Positions 1 through 8,735 of a stretch of 64,000 nt of DNA are shown here, one piece after another. How positions within the stretch are numbered: position 1 is the stretch's first letter; each line of letters starts with the position of its first letter. Source of the DNA: Alphaproteobacteria bacterium LSUCC0684 (GTDB taxonomy: Bacteria; Pseudomonadota; Alphaproteobacteria; Puniceispirillales; UBA1172); contig CP166130.1 in NCBI GenBank assembly GCA_041228335.1, positions 1 through 64,000 of the forward strand, given 5' to 3'. The notes under the pieces were generated by a model. It had not been told where the DNA came from, did no database searches, and saw nothing but the letters and a program-made list of their open reading frames with translations. Position numbers and translations under genes: made by a program.

Positions 1-341
1 CTTGTATATTCGACATGGCCGGGCGTGTCGGCGAGGATGAAACGACGTTTTTCCGTTGCCAGAAAGCGGTAGGCGACATCGATGGTGATCCCCTGCTCGC
101 GTTCAGCGGCAAGCCCGTCCACCAGCAGGGCAAAATCCAGCTCGCCATTCTGCGTGCCGGAATCCCTTGATTCCGCCGCCAGGGTGGCAAGCTGGTCATC
201 AAAGAGACTTTGCGCATCATAGAGCAGTCGGCCGATCAGGGTGCTCTTGCCATCATCGACGCTGCCGCAGGTGATCAGGCGGAGCGTATCCTGAGCGGCG
301 AGCCCGGCCAGATAGGTTTCGATATTCTCCGGTGAGGTCAT
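1..341 (-). CDS. cysN: Sulfate adenylyltransferase large subunit CysN (N-terminal part, cut by window edge)
   Basis: GTPase subunit of ATP sulfurylase, which with CysD makes adenosine 5'-phosphosulfate from sulfate and ATP in the cytoplasm. Only the first 113 codons are present. The translation shows a G1 P-loop [10 protein letters not shown] near residues 25-34, the switch region EQGITID and the G3 motif DTPGH near the truncated end, which together mark an elongation-factor-like sulfate adenylyltransferase. Its ATG (341-339) overlaps the TGA of the upstream cysD by one base, so the two are co-translated. Whether an APS kinase domain (CysC) is fused at the C-terminus cannot be seen here. Confidence 0.94.
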   Translation of the reverse strand, partial: MTSPENIETYLAGLAAQDTLRLITCGSVDDGKSTLIGRLLYDAQSLFDDQLATLAAESRDSGTQNGELDFALLVDGLAAEREQGITIDVAYRFLATEKRRFILADTPGHVEYT

Positions 342-1849
342 CAGAAATATCCTTCGATCTTCTTCATTTCCATGGATGCACCGCCATCACGGTCGATGAC
401 GCGGCCTTCACGTTCCGACGTTCTTGCCGCCAGCAATTCCTGAATGATTGCAGGGATATTCCGGGCCGATGAGGGCACGGCGCCCGTCAGCGGATAGCAG
501 CCAAGTGTCCGGAAGCGGACCGTCTCAATCGAAATGACGTCATCATCCTTGAGTTGCATGCGGTCATCGTCGACCATGATAAGGGTGCCGTCGCGCTCTA
601 CCACCGGCCGCGGCGCGGCAAAATACAGCGGCACGATGGGGATGCTCTCCCGCCAGATATAGTGCCAGATATCCATCTCGGTCCAATTGGAAAGAGGGAA
701 GACCCGCATGCTTTCGCCGCTGTTTATCCGGGTATTGTAAAGGCTCCATATTTCAGGTCGCTGGTTTTTGGGATCCCACTGGTGGCTGGCCGAACGAAAG
801 GAAAAGATACGCTCCTTGGCCCGGCTTTTTTCCTCATCACGGCGGGCGCCGCCAAAGGCCGCGTCAAATCCGTGCTTGTCCAGCGCCTGCTTCAGGGCTT
901 CGGTTTTCATGATATCGGTATGAACGGCGGAGCCGTGATCAAACGGGTTGATGCCGCGTTTTATCCCGTCAGGGTTCTGGTGGGTGATCAGCGTCATCCC
1001 CGTCTTATCGGCAACAGCGTCACGAAATTCATACATGGCCCTGAATTTCCACCCCGTATCAACATGCAGAAGCGGAAATGGCGGCGTGCCCGGGGCAAAC
1101 GCCTTGAGCGCCAGATGCAGCATGACCGCGCTGTCCTTGCCGATCGAATAGAGCATGACAGGATTGCTGACCTCGGCCACCACTTCCCGCATGATGTGAA
1201 TGGATTCGGCTTCAAGACGATCGAGATGGGTGAGGTGCCGCAGCGGGGCATCACTTCCCGGGGTGCCGCGCTCAAGGTTGCCATTGGCCTTGTGCGCAGG
1301 CAGCAGATCAGGCAGATCAAAACTCACCTCTTCGGGATAGGCGGGAAGGCCGCTTTCAACACCATCAGGCCAGTCTTCAAGAGACCGCAGGAGAGGAGCA
1401 AGCTCAGCCGACGGAAGAACGAGGAGCGGCGTTTTCATCGCGTTGCGAAAAGACATGAGGGCAAGAGCAAGGAAGGTATCATCCTTCATGCCGGCGGGCC
1501 GAAAGATCCAGTGCCGTCCGCCACGGCCGTCATTGGCAACGATCATGTCCACGCCCGGTTCCGGCTGGTGATGTTGCATAAATACCGCCTTGCCGCGACG
1601 ACGCTGCACCGATGCCACCATCGATGTCGCCACTTTGGTGCGGAACCCGCTGATCGAGGCAAGCTGCTCCAAATTCAGCATCTCGGGCAGAAATCCGCTC
1701 TGGGCCACCAGCCGTTCCGCCTGACGGCGATCAGACCTGCCCCCGTCACCGCCAAGCCATTCCTGCACATGCATCAGATTCCAGGCCGTCGGAATGCCGC
1801 CCGGGCCGGGGTCCAGATTGAAAAGAGGGAGTTTGTCGCTGTTTTGCAT
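341..1849 (-). CDS. cysD: Sulfate adenylyltransferase small subunit CysD with an unusual ~200-residue N-terminal extension
   Basis: Catalytic subunit of ATP sulfurylase (sulfate + ATP to APS). The CysD domain begins near residue 205 with [17 protein letters not shown] and carries the PP-loop SIGKDS near 235-240, [20 protein letters not shown], and the usual C-terminal KKIEGYF. CysD proteins are normally about 300 residues; this one has 502. The first ~200 residues form one uninterrupted frame with the CysD part and match no family I recognise; they look soluble and mixed alpha/beta, without signal peptide or membrane segment. I chose the ATG at 1849 because AGGGA lies five bases upstream; an in-frame ATG at 1879 would add ten residues. 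It is followed directly by cysN. The leader is AT-rich and contains a TTGACT hexamer. Confidence 0.9.
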   Translation of the reverse strand: MQNSDKLPLFNLDPGPGGIPTAWNLMHVQEWLGGDGGRSDRRQAERLVAQSGFLPEMLNLEQLASISGFRTKVATSMVASVQRRRGKAVFMQHHQPEPGVDMIVANDGRGGRHWIFRPAGMKDDTFLALALMSFRNAMKTPLLVLPSAELAPLLRSLEDWPDGVESGLPAYPEEVSFDLPDLLPAHKANGNLERGTPGSDAPLRHLTHLDRLEAESIHIMREVVAEVSNPVMLYSIGKDSAVMLHLALKAFAPGTPPFPLLHVDTGWKFRAMYEFRDAVADKTGMTLITHQNPDGIKRGINPFDHGSAVHTDIMKTEALKQALDKHGFDAAFGGARRDEEKSRAKERIFSFRSASHQWDPKNQRPEIWSLYNTRINSGESMRVFPLSNWTEMDIWHYIWRESIPIVPLYFAAPRPVVERDGTLIMVDDDRMQLKDDDVISIETVRFRTLGCYPLTGAVPSSARNIPAIIQELLAARTSEREGRVIDRDGGASMEMKKIEGYF

Positions 1850-1964
1850 TTTCCCTAGCTTAAGATAAAATAAACTCAAGACAGGAAATAATTTATAATT
1901 TATTGCAAGTCAATCAAAATAGCGACAAATGATTGATCAGCCTTCCGCGATGGTGCCGTCGGCT

Positions 1965-3236
1965 CTAGCCAAGGCGACGCTTGATATCAGGTGAGGCGTT
2001 GATCTCGGCATTGCGAACATATTCCTCGTGATTCTGTTCGACCTTTGCCAGATCATAGCGGTAATTGACCATCAACCCGGCCGATTGCCGGATGGCCTTG
2101 CCCGACAGATCCCCTCTTGCGTTGAGGCGGTCGAGAATGGCGCCATTGCCGAGATGGAACCGGGCCACGGGGTCATTGGGCCGGCCATCAGGACGGTCGG
2201 AATGGAGGAAGTAGCGCGCGGCGGCGGTAAGTATCTTCTCATCGGTCTCCTCGGTGATCAGGGCCGGGTTCGCGCTAAGGGTGAAAAGTTCAGGTTCATG
2301 GCGTTCAAGCCAGGACCTGAAACCCGGAACAGGCGAAAGGGTGACAAATGTCTTGAGCCCGGGCAGGTCGCGCTTGAGTTCCTGGGCGACACGCTTGATG
2401 AGGAAATTGCCAAAAGATATCCCTTCAAGCCCCTGCTGGCAGTTGGAAATCGAATAGAAAACAGCGGTGTTCGCTGCCGTTTCAGAAAGGATGTCCCGCT
2501 CGCCTGCCAGCACGGCATGGATCGTCCCCGGAATTTCCTGCATGAGCGCCACCTCGACAAAGATCAGCGGCTCATCGGGCATGGAAGGATGGAAAAAGGC
2601 AAAGCAGCGCCGGTCCTGCGGGGCAAGCCGCGCCCTCAAGTCATCCCATGAGGTGATTTCATGCACGGCTTCATAGGCAATGATCTTCTCAAGGATGCTG
2701 GCGGGGCTTTCCCAGGTGATGGGTTTCAGCACGAGGAATCCGGGATTGAACCAGCCGCGCATCAGTTGCTTGAGGCCGGTATCAAGTCTCTTGAGGGCCG
2801 GGCTCTTCCGTGCCGCCTTGATCAATGCTTCACGCATGCGGACAAGTCGGACCGTTCCTCCAGGGGTGGCGTTAAGCCTGCGGAAGACTTCCTGCCAGCC
2901 AGGCTCGGCGGTTGTTGAGATCATCTCAAGATTGGCGGCTGAGGGCGTGTCTCGATAGGCGGAGGTCGCGGCGGCCAGCGCCTCCGGATCAAGATCGAGC
3001 GAGAGCAGAAGATGGAAGAATTCCTCCCGTGTCTCTTCGGTCAGGCTTTCAAAAAGATCAAGCAGATGCGTGCCGTGTACAAGCGATGAGATTTCACCTT
3101 CGGCGGCCACCACCGAATTGAGCACGGCTTCGGGGGTGTCTCCCAGAACTCCCACCTGGCTGCGGCTGAAGAGCGGCAGCCTGAGGCCGCCATCCATAAG
3201 GGAGGAAAGAATATCGTTAAAAAACCGCATCTGCAT
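1965..3236 (-). CDS. Malonyl-CoA decarboxylase
   Basis: Converts malonyl-CoA to acetyl-CoA and CO2 in the cytoplasm. The 423-residue product has the family's usual length, with a helical N-terminal domain (about 1-150) and an acyltransferase-like C-terminal domain. Family signatures are clear: FHPSMPDEPLIFVEVAL near 215-231, FYSISNCQQGLEGISFGN near 260-277, TLSPVPGF at 299-306 and FHLGNGA at 360-366; the last two hold the Ser and His expected for catalysis in this family. GGAG sits about eight bases before the ATG. No malonate activation or transport gene is adjacent, so the source of malonyl-CoA is not shown by context. Confidence 0.95.
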   Translation of the reverse strand: MQMRFFNDILSSLMDGGLRLPLFSRSQVGVLGDTPEAVLNSVVAAEGEISSLVHGTHLLDLFESLTEETREEFFHLLLSLDLDPEALAAATSAYRDTPSAANLEMISTTAEPGWQEVFRRLNATPGGTVRLVRMREALIKAARKSPALKRLDTGLKQLMRGWFNPGFLVLKPITWESPASILEKIIAYEAVHEITSWDDLRARLAPQDRRCFAFFHPSMPDEPLIFVEVALMQEIPGTIHAVLAGERDILSETAANTAVFYSISNCQQGLEGISFGNFLIKRVAQELKRDLPGLKTFVTLSPVPGFRSWLERHEPELFTLSANPALITEETDEKILTAAARYFLHSDRPDGRPNDPVARFHLGNGAILDRLNARGDLSGKAIRQSAGLMVNYRYDLAKVEQNHEEYVRNAEINASPDIKRRLG

Positions 3237-3383
3237 GGTGTTTCTCCGGCAAAGTCAGGTGCATCATATCAATCGATGGCATCCCCTGCCAGCCTTTTGC
3301 AAGACAGGCTAACTGAGGAAGTTACCAGTTTAGGGGAAAAATATTGCAGAAATAAGTCGGCTTATGCCGCCTTCGCCGTGCCG

Positions 3384-4694
3384 CTAGAAGGGCTGGACAA
3401 GCAAGACAAGAGCTTCGCCTGAATATTTGCTGAATTCATCGATGTTGGATCTGGTCTTGCTATAGTTGACCGAAAAGCGAAGACGTGGGGGCTGATCAAG
3501 TCCGGGGAGTGAAGACTTGAGCCCGATGGCAAAACCTGCGGTTAGCGTGGAGATTTCATCCTTGCGCTGGCGATGTTGGAAACTGGGATCGGCGGCTTTG
3601 TGTTCGGCCGTCTCATGATCAAGCCCGATGCTGGCAATGCCGCCGAAGACTTGCCGACTGAGCTCCACGCCGACGCCACGGCTCGTTTTGGCGTGATAAT
3701 CCTTGCGGCGGTCATCTTCCGCCGCATTCAGAGTCATGGCCATCTGATAGCGCCTGAATGAGCGCAGAACCCTGCCCGAGAGCGAGATCGACGTGCCGTT
3801 TTTATCAGAAGGTTTGCGGGCAAGATTGGGGTCAAAGGAATCATGAAAGCTGCTTCGGCTTATCCGGGCAGTGGTGGCAAGTGCCCAGTCCGGGGACGGA
3901 ATGAAGGTATCGGTGACCTGAAGGCTGAAAGTGTCAAGATAGGTTCGATCATCGATCGAGGTGTTAAGGTAGGTGCCAAGAAAAATCAGCTGACGGTCGG
4001 CAAAGGTTTTGAGATACCGGCTGTTGACCCCGAGGCTGGTGATATCGCCGAGTGCATATCCTTCCATGTCGCGGCCACTGGCGGTGACCCCGAAGGAGAG
4101 GCTTTCGGGCAGTTGCGAGACGAGGTTGCCGGTGATGTTGAGGGCGGCGGAGGACGTCAGAAATGAATGGGCATTGGCGCGTTTCGTGTATTCAAAACCG
4201 GTGATTGACCGGTTACCGATGGAGCCGCCTTCGGGATTGTCGACAACGCCGCCGCCTAAGGTGACAACGCCGGTGATGTTGTAGCTCTTTTCAGCATTGT
4301 CGATCAGCGAAAGAAGGTCCCTGATCTCGGTTTTCTGGGTTTCCGTTGCTGCCGGGTTGAGGAGCAGAATTTCAGCCATCCGCCGGGCTTCGGCAAGATT
4401 TCCGAGCCTGAACTGGGCGCCGGCAAGAAGAGCCTGGGCCTGGCTGTTGTTCTGGCTGAGGGCAAGGATTCGCTCAAGGGTGGCAACCGCTCCCTTGATG
4501 TTCTGCTGGCGGAGTTGGCTGATCACCAGCTGAAAATTCAATATCAGATCCCCCGGGTTTTCAAATACCGCCGCAAAGGCTTCATCTTCGGTCAGGGGCG
4601 GCGCATCATTGGCCCGGGCAGGCATGGCGGCAAGACATGTGAGGGAAATTCCGGCGGCAATTGCACTGAAAACACTGAACTTGACCATTTTCAT
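3384..4694 (-). CDS. TPR-containing outer-membrane beta-barrel protein, possibly Slam-like
   Basis: The 436-residue product has a signal peptide (hydrophobic stretch to about residue 28, ending AMPARA-ND), a TPR-like helical part near 45-135 (VATLERILALSQNNSQAQALLAGAQFRLG... is typical), and then about 290 residues of alternating amphipathic strands, ending in phenylalanine as outer-membrane barrels do. TPR plus a C-terminal barrel is the architecture of surface lipoprotein assembly modifiers (Slam, DUF560); the sequence resemblance is architectural and I cannot confirm the family. It is transcribed divergently from a secreted FecR-domain protein 93 bases away, which suggests a shared regulatory region and possibly a transporter and substrate relationship. 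ATG 4694 and ATG 4688 are both plausible starts. Confidence 0.7.
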   Translation of the reverse strand: MKMVKFSVFSAIAAGISLTCLAAMPARANDAPPLTEDEAFAAVFENPGDLILNFQLVISQLRQQNIKGAVATLERILALSQNNSQAQALLAGAQFRLGNLAEARRMAEILLLNPAATETQKTEIRDLLSLIDNAEKSYNITGVVTLGGGVVDNPEGGSIGNRSITGFEYTKRANAHSFLTSSAALNITGNLVSQLPESLSFGVTASGRDMEGYALGDITSLGVNSRYLKTFADRQLIFLGTYLNTSIDDRTYLDTFSLQVTDTFIPSPDWALATTARISRSSFHDSFDPNLARKPSDKNGTSISLSGRVLRSFRRYQMAMTLNAAEDDRRKDYHAKTSRGVGVELSRQVFGGIASIGLDHETAEHKAADPSFQHRQRKDEISTLTAGFAIGLKSSLPGLDQPPRLRFSVNYSKTRSNIDEFSKYSGEALVLLVQPF

Positions 4695-4787
4695 ATATCC
4701 TGTTCCTAAGGGTGATTGCGAGCGCTTCTGCCAGAAATGTATAGATGAGGATGATGCTGAAATTTATGACCAAGTCAGGTGAAACCC

Positions 4788-6524
4788 ATGGATAAAAAGA
4801 GTGTATACACGGCTGCTGCAAGGTTCTTAGCTCGGCCCTTGATGGTGCCTTTCATCATGCTGGCGATGGCGGCGCTGATACCCGATGCCGTCGCCCAGAT
4901 AACAAGACAAGTCAGCGGGGTCGTTGCGGCGAGCACCTCGCCTGTCGAGGTGCGCTTTACCGACGAAGGGGGCGGCAATATCGGCCGCCTTGCCAGTACG
5001 GGTGATCAGATTTTCCTAGATGATGAGGTTGTCACCGGGCCCGAGACCTCGGCGCAGATCCTGCTCAAAGACCAGTCGGTCATCTCCATCGGCCCGTCAT
5101 CAGCCATCACGATCGACCGGTTTGTCTATGATCCGGATGATGCCGCTACATCTTCTCTTGTGGCAAGCATCAGCCGGGGGACGTTCAAGTTCATCTCCGG
5201 GCGGATTGCCAAAGCAGGTTCAGGCGAGATGAAACTGAACCTGCCCAATGCGGTGGCATCGATCCGCGGCACTTCCGGTGCGGGGCGTGTCGGCGATGAT
5301 GGGACAACGGAAATCGCGCTTCTCTCCGGCGTCATTTCGGTCAGTTCAGCTGCCGCACCCTCGCCGGTAGATCTCCTGAGCTCGGGCTGGGGGGTGACCA
5401 TTTCCCCGGGCGGCGGCATCGGTGCACCTGAACTCCTGCCGGCTGATGTGCTGGACAGTATTATCGCAGGTGCGGAATTCATTCAGCCGGCAAATTCAGA
5501 AGTGAGTTCTCCGGCAAGTGCCAGCGCGGGAGGTGAAAGCTCTGAAAGCGTGGTCCAGGGCGGCAATCTGGCGGATGGAGCGGAAGCAGGAAGTCTTGCC
5601 ACACTCACCCCTGCCGAGCTCGAAGAGCGTCTTGCCGGGGCTGAAACACTCGATGAGGCCATTGCCACGATCGCGGCCGTGCTGGGCTCGGAGGACGAGG
5701 GCGGGTCTCTCCGGGTTGAGGATGTCGGCCGGATTGTCCTTGAAAACGAGCATCTCCTCAGCCTTGCCAATATTGATCCGGCGCTCCTGGCGCCGGAAGA
5801 AAGCGTCGGCGTGAATATCTCAACGGCTCTCTTGAGCTACGCGCTGGAAGGGGGAGAGCCGCAATGGATGACGGTGATGTCCGAAAATGGCAATACCCTG
5901 GTCGGCAACCCGTCACCATTGCCGGATTACGCTGATCTTGTCTCCCGGATCTATACGGGTTCGGTTCATTTTGCCCAGACCGGACTTGAGTTGCCCAATG
6001 CGGGGGACACCGCGGCCGATACCGGCATGGCGGATTACGATATCACCTTCAGTTACGATACCCTGACCTTCACGGGGACCTACCGGGTCTATGATCTCGT
6101 TATGGGCGGGCGCAGCTACACCGATGGCAGTGAGACATCCTTTACCGCGCAACTGCATGATCAGGCCGCCAATGCCGATGAGCGTATCTTCAAATACGCG
6201 CAGTTTGATGCGGCAGGCAATCTTTCCGCATCAGGCAATCAGGATGAAAACGGCAATGGCCTGCTTGATACGGGTGAAACCCTCGAAGGCCTGACGATTG
6301 ACAGGAGCGTTCTCAGCCAGGCCGGATCTTCCGATTACGAAGGTCATGTTTCCCTGGGCGGGCATTTCGGGTCCATCTCAAACGGCATCTCTGCCATTGA
6401 CGGTAATTTCGGTGGCATTTCCGTTGCTGTTGATGAAGTGGATACAACCGGAGTAACGCCCGGTTTCACCGGCAATTCGGTTTCCGGCATCCAGTATGAG
6501 ATCGGTGAGGTGAGCCAGCCCTGA
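4788..6524 (+). CDS. Secreted FecR-domain protein with C-terminal beta-rich domain
   Basis: The product of 578 residues has a signal peptide ending near PDAVA-QIT. Residues about 40-210 form a FecR domain: the stretch from GDQIFLDDEVVTGPETSAQILLKD through SVISIGPSSAITID and LNLPNAVASIRGTSG is typical. A low-complexity acidic linker (about 230-340) follows, then a glycine- and aspartate-rich beta domain (about 375-575) with alternating strands and a segment VSLGGHFGSISNGISAIDGNFGG that resembles small TbpB-type barrel repeats. FecR domains outside iron signalling are common in alphaproteobacterial envelope proteins; a role in iron sensing should not be assumed. I chose ATG 4788 with AGGTGA six bases upstream over the GTG nine bases earlier. 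It is divergent from the TPR/barrel gene. Confidence 0.75.
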   Translation: MDKKSVYTAAARFLARPLMVPFIMLAMAALIPDAVAQITRQVSGVVAASTSPVEVRFTDEGGGNIGRLASTGDQIFLDDEVVTGPETSAQILLKDQSVISIGPSSAITIDRFVYDPDDAATSSLVASISRGTFKFISGRIAKAGSGEMKLNLPNAVASIRGTSGAGRVGDDGTTEIALLSGVISVSSAAAPSPVDLLSSGWGVTISPGGGIGAPELLPADVLDSIIAGAEFIQPANSEVSSPASASAGGESSESVVQGGNLADGAEAGSLATLTPAELEERLAGAETLDEAIATIAAVLGSEDEGGSLRVEDVGRIVLENEHLLSLANIDPALLAPEESVGVNISTALLSYALEGGEPQWMTVMSENGNTLVGNPSPLPDYADLVSRIYTGSVHFAQTGLELPNAGDTAADTGMADYDITFSYDTLTFTGTYRVYDLVMGGRSYTDGSETSFTAQLHDQAANADERIFKYAQFDAAGNLSASGNQDENGNGLLDTGETLEGLTIDRSVLSQAGSSDYEGHVSLGGHFGSISNGISAIDGNFGGISVAVDEVDTTGVTPGFTGNSVSGIQYEIGEVSQP

Positions 6525-6534
6525 GGCGATATGA

Positions 6535-7353
6535 TCAGGGCAGTGGCATGTGCCGGTTGACATCCTTGTAGAGCAGATAGCGGAAACGCCCGGGCCCGCT
6601 CGCCACGCAGCATTGCGGGCAGAACGCACGAAGCCACATATAGTCACCGGCCTCGACTTCAACCCAATCCTGATTGAGCCGGTAGACAGCCTTCCCCTCG
6701 AGCACATAAAGCCCGTGTTCCATGACATGGGTTTCCGCAAAAGGGATGCTGCCACCAGGCTCGAAGGTGACAATATTGACGTGCATGTCGTGGCGCAGGT
6801 CCGCCGGGTCGACAAATCGCGTGGTTGCCCAGGCACCGCCTGTATCCGGCATCGGCATGGGCGCGACGGCATCATCGGAGGTTACGAAAGCGAGCGGGGC
6901 CTCAATCCCCGGTGCGTATTGATAGCGTTTGCGCAGCCAGTGAAAGGATGCAGGTTTTTTCGTTGAATTCCGCAGACTCCAGGGTGTGCCCGGCGGAATA
7001 TAGGCATAGCCTCCCTTGCCCAGTTTGTGTTTTTCACCGGCGATGGTCAGCCCGAGGCGCCCATCGGTTACAAAGAGGACGTGTTCGGCATCCTCGTCAT
7101 CATCCGGATCGGTGCTGCCGCCACCGGGGCCAACTTCCATCAGATAATGCGAGAAGGTTTCGGCAAAACCGGAAAGAGGCCGGGCCAGCACCCAAAGACG
7201 GGTTGCCGTCCAATGAGGCAGGAACGAGGTGACTATATCTGTCATGACCCTTTTGGGGATGAACGCATAGGCGGTGGTGAAGACCGCACGGTCATTGCCT
7301 GTGTCGCTCTGGGGCGGAAGGCCGCCTTTCGGGGTGTAATACGTCGTTTTCAT
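6535..7353 (-). CDS. allE: (S)-ureidoglycine aminohydrolase
   Basis: Hydrolyses (S)-ureidoglycine to (S)-ureidoglycolate and ammonia, a late step of purine breakdown. The 272-residue bicupin begins MKTTYYTPKGGLPPQ and includes NDRAVFTTAYAFIPKRVMTDIVTS and ARPLSGFAETFSHY, hallmarks of UGHY. The second cupin carries the metal site: FAETHVMEHGLYVLEG near 207-222 and a histidine-poor C-terminal tail. The ATG at 7353 has GGTGG five bases upstream; an earlier in-frame start is possible but breaks the family alignment. It is separated by about 19 kb from the main purine cluster (uraD to purine permease) and converges with the FecR gene ten bases away. Confidence 0.93.
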   Translation of the reverse strand: MKTTYYTPKGGLPPQSDTGNDRAVFTTAYAFIPKRVMTDIVTSFLPHWTATRLWVLARPLSGFAETFSHYLMEVGPGGGSTDPDDDEDAEHVLFVTDGRLGLTIAGEKHKLGKGGYAYIPPGTPWSLRNSTKKPASFHWLRKRYQYAPGIEAPLAFVTSDDAVAPMPMPDTGGAWATTRFVDPADLRHDMHVNIVTFEPGGSIPFAETHVMEHGLYVLEGKAVYRLNQDWVEVEAGDYMWLRAFCPQCCVASGPGRFRYLLYKDVNRHMPLP

Positions 7354-7479
7354 ATGGCCACCATACCTGATTTCCCTCAATTCCGCATCCTCAAGATGAA
7401 GCGCTGTCTTTTACGTTATTGCGCAACCCGGCATCCTGTGGATTAATACCCTTGATATCCTGTTGGCGGGGAGGGATCA

Positions 7480-8709
7480 ATGGCATCATCCAGTTCAAAT
7501 TTAGGGGTGTTCCCTGCCGAACCCACAGCGCAGATCTATGATGTCATCATCATCGGCGGGGCGATGATCGGCTCCTCCGTTGCCTGGTTTCTCTCCAGCA
7601 ACCCGGATTTCGACGGCAGCATTCTAGTGGTCGAACGTGACGCCAGATATGAATTCTGTTCCACCGCCCATACCAATTCCTGCATCCGGCAGCAGTTTTC
7701 GAACGAGATTAATATCCGCATCTCCCAGTTCGGCGCGGAATTTGTCAAAAATTTTCGTCACTACATGGATGATGATCCCGATGTGCCGGATGTTCTGCTG
7801 CAGAATTTTGGCTATATGTATCTCGCCGGCACCGAAGAGCTGGCCGAAGTGCTGATCGAGAATCAGAAAATTCAGGAATCCCTTGGTGCCGGTACCCGGA
7901 TCATGACACCTGATGAAATTCAGGAGGCGTATCCGTTCTATAACCTCGACGGCATTATCCTCGGCAGCCATAACACCAGGGACGAAGGCTATTTTGACGG
8001 CAACACGCTCTTTGACTGGTGGAAGCGCAAGGCACGTCAGAACGGCGTTGAATATATCGAAAACGAAGTCGTGGCGATGGCTCGGCAAGGAAACCGGATC
8101 GAGCATATCACCCTCGCATCGGGCACGGTTGTTGCCGCGGGCAAGGTGGTGAACGCCAGCGGCCCGCGCGCCGCCCGCACCGCCGCCATGGCAGGATGTG
8201 ATCTGCCGATCGAGCCGCGCCGCCGCTATACGTTCATTTTCGATGCCGCCACCCCGCTTGACCGTGATCTGCCCCTGACCATTGACCCGTCCGGTGTTCA
8301 TGTCCGCACCGATGGCAGATATTATCTCTGCGGCTGTCCGCCTGATGAAGACCCCGCGGTCGCTTTTGATGATTTCGATCTCGATCATCGCATCTGGGAG
8401 GAGAAACTATGGCCGCATATCGCCCATCGCATTCCGGCATTCGAGGCGATCAAGGTGATCAATGCCTGGGTCGGGCATTACGCTTATAACACGCTCGATC
8501 AGAACGCGATCGTCGGCCCGCATGACGAGGTCGGGAATTTTCTTTTCGTCAACGGGTTCTCCGGCCATGGTTTTCAGCAATCACCGGCGATGGGGCGTGG
8601 TCTTTCCGAGTTGATCACCTATGGTGAATACCGGAGTCTCGATCTCTCGCCACTCGGGTTTGAGCGTATCCGGAGCAACACGCCTTTCCTTGAAAAAGCC
8701 GTGATCTGA
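7480..8709 (+). CDS. FAD-dependent oxidoreductase of the DAO family
   Basis: The 409-residue flavoprotein has an N-terminal Rossmann motif YDVIIIGGAMIGSSVAWFL near 19-37, the second FAD segment around VVERD, and the C-terminal FLFVNGFSGHGFQQSPAMGRGLSEL that closes the FAD site in glycine oxidase/sarcosine oxidase-like enzymes (FOXRED1-like). Such enzymes oxidise secondary or N-methylated amino acids to an imine or aldehyde, using oxygen or the respiratory chain. GGGGAGGG precedes the ATG. It converges on an MttB-family methyltransferase (27 bases away) and probably belongs to the same catabolic cluster, where it could demethylate an N-methyl amino acid; the substrate cannot be read from the sequence. 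Confidence 0.85.
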   Translation: MASSSSNLGVFPAEPTAQIYDVIIIGGAMIGSSVAWFLSSNPDFDGSILVVERDARYEFCSTAHTNSCIRQQFSNEINIRISQFGAEFVKNFRHYMDDDPDVPDVLLQNFGYMYLAGTEELAEVLIENQKIQESLGAGTRIMTPDEIQEAYPFYNLDGIILGSHNTRDEGYFDGNTLFDWWKRKARQNGVEYIENEVVAMARQGNRIEHITLASGTVVAAGKVVNASGPRAARTAAMAGCDLPIEPRRRYTFIFDAATPLDRDLPLTIDPSGVHVRTDGRYYLCGCPPDEDPAVAFDDFDLDHRIWEEKLWPHIAHRIPAFEAIKVINAWVGHYAYNTLDQNAIVGPHDEVGNFLFVNGFSGHGFQQSPAMGRGLSELITYGEYRSLDLSPLGFERIRSNTPFLEKAVI

Positions 8710-8735
8710 GTGCAGGTGGAAGAACGGGGCCTCAC

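Noticed and set aside
554-1858. A long open frame of about 434 codons on the plus strand opposite cysD
   Set aside because: It is the antisense shadow of cysD, has no recognisable domain, and is rich in His and Arg as expected from reading GC-rich codons backwards.
4788-6524. FecR-domain protein as an iron-signalling anti-sigma factor or as the type I secretion substrate
   Set aside because: It has no cytoplasmic anti-sigma segment, no adjacent sigma factor or TonB receptor, a Sec-type signal peptide, and lies 33 kb from the secretion operon.
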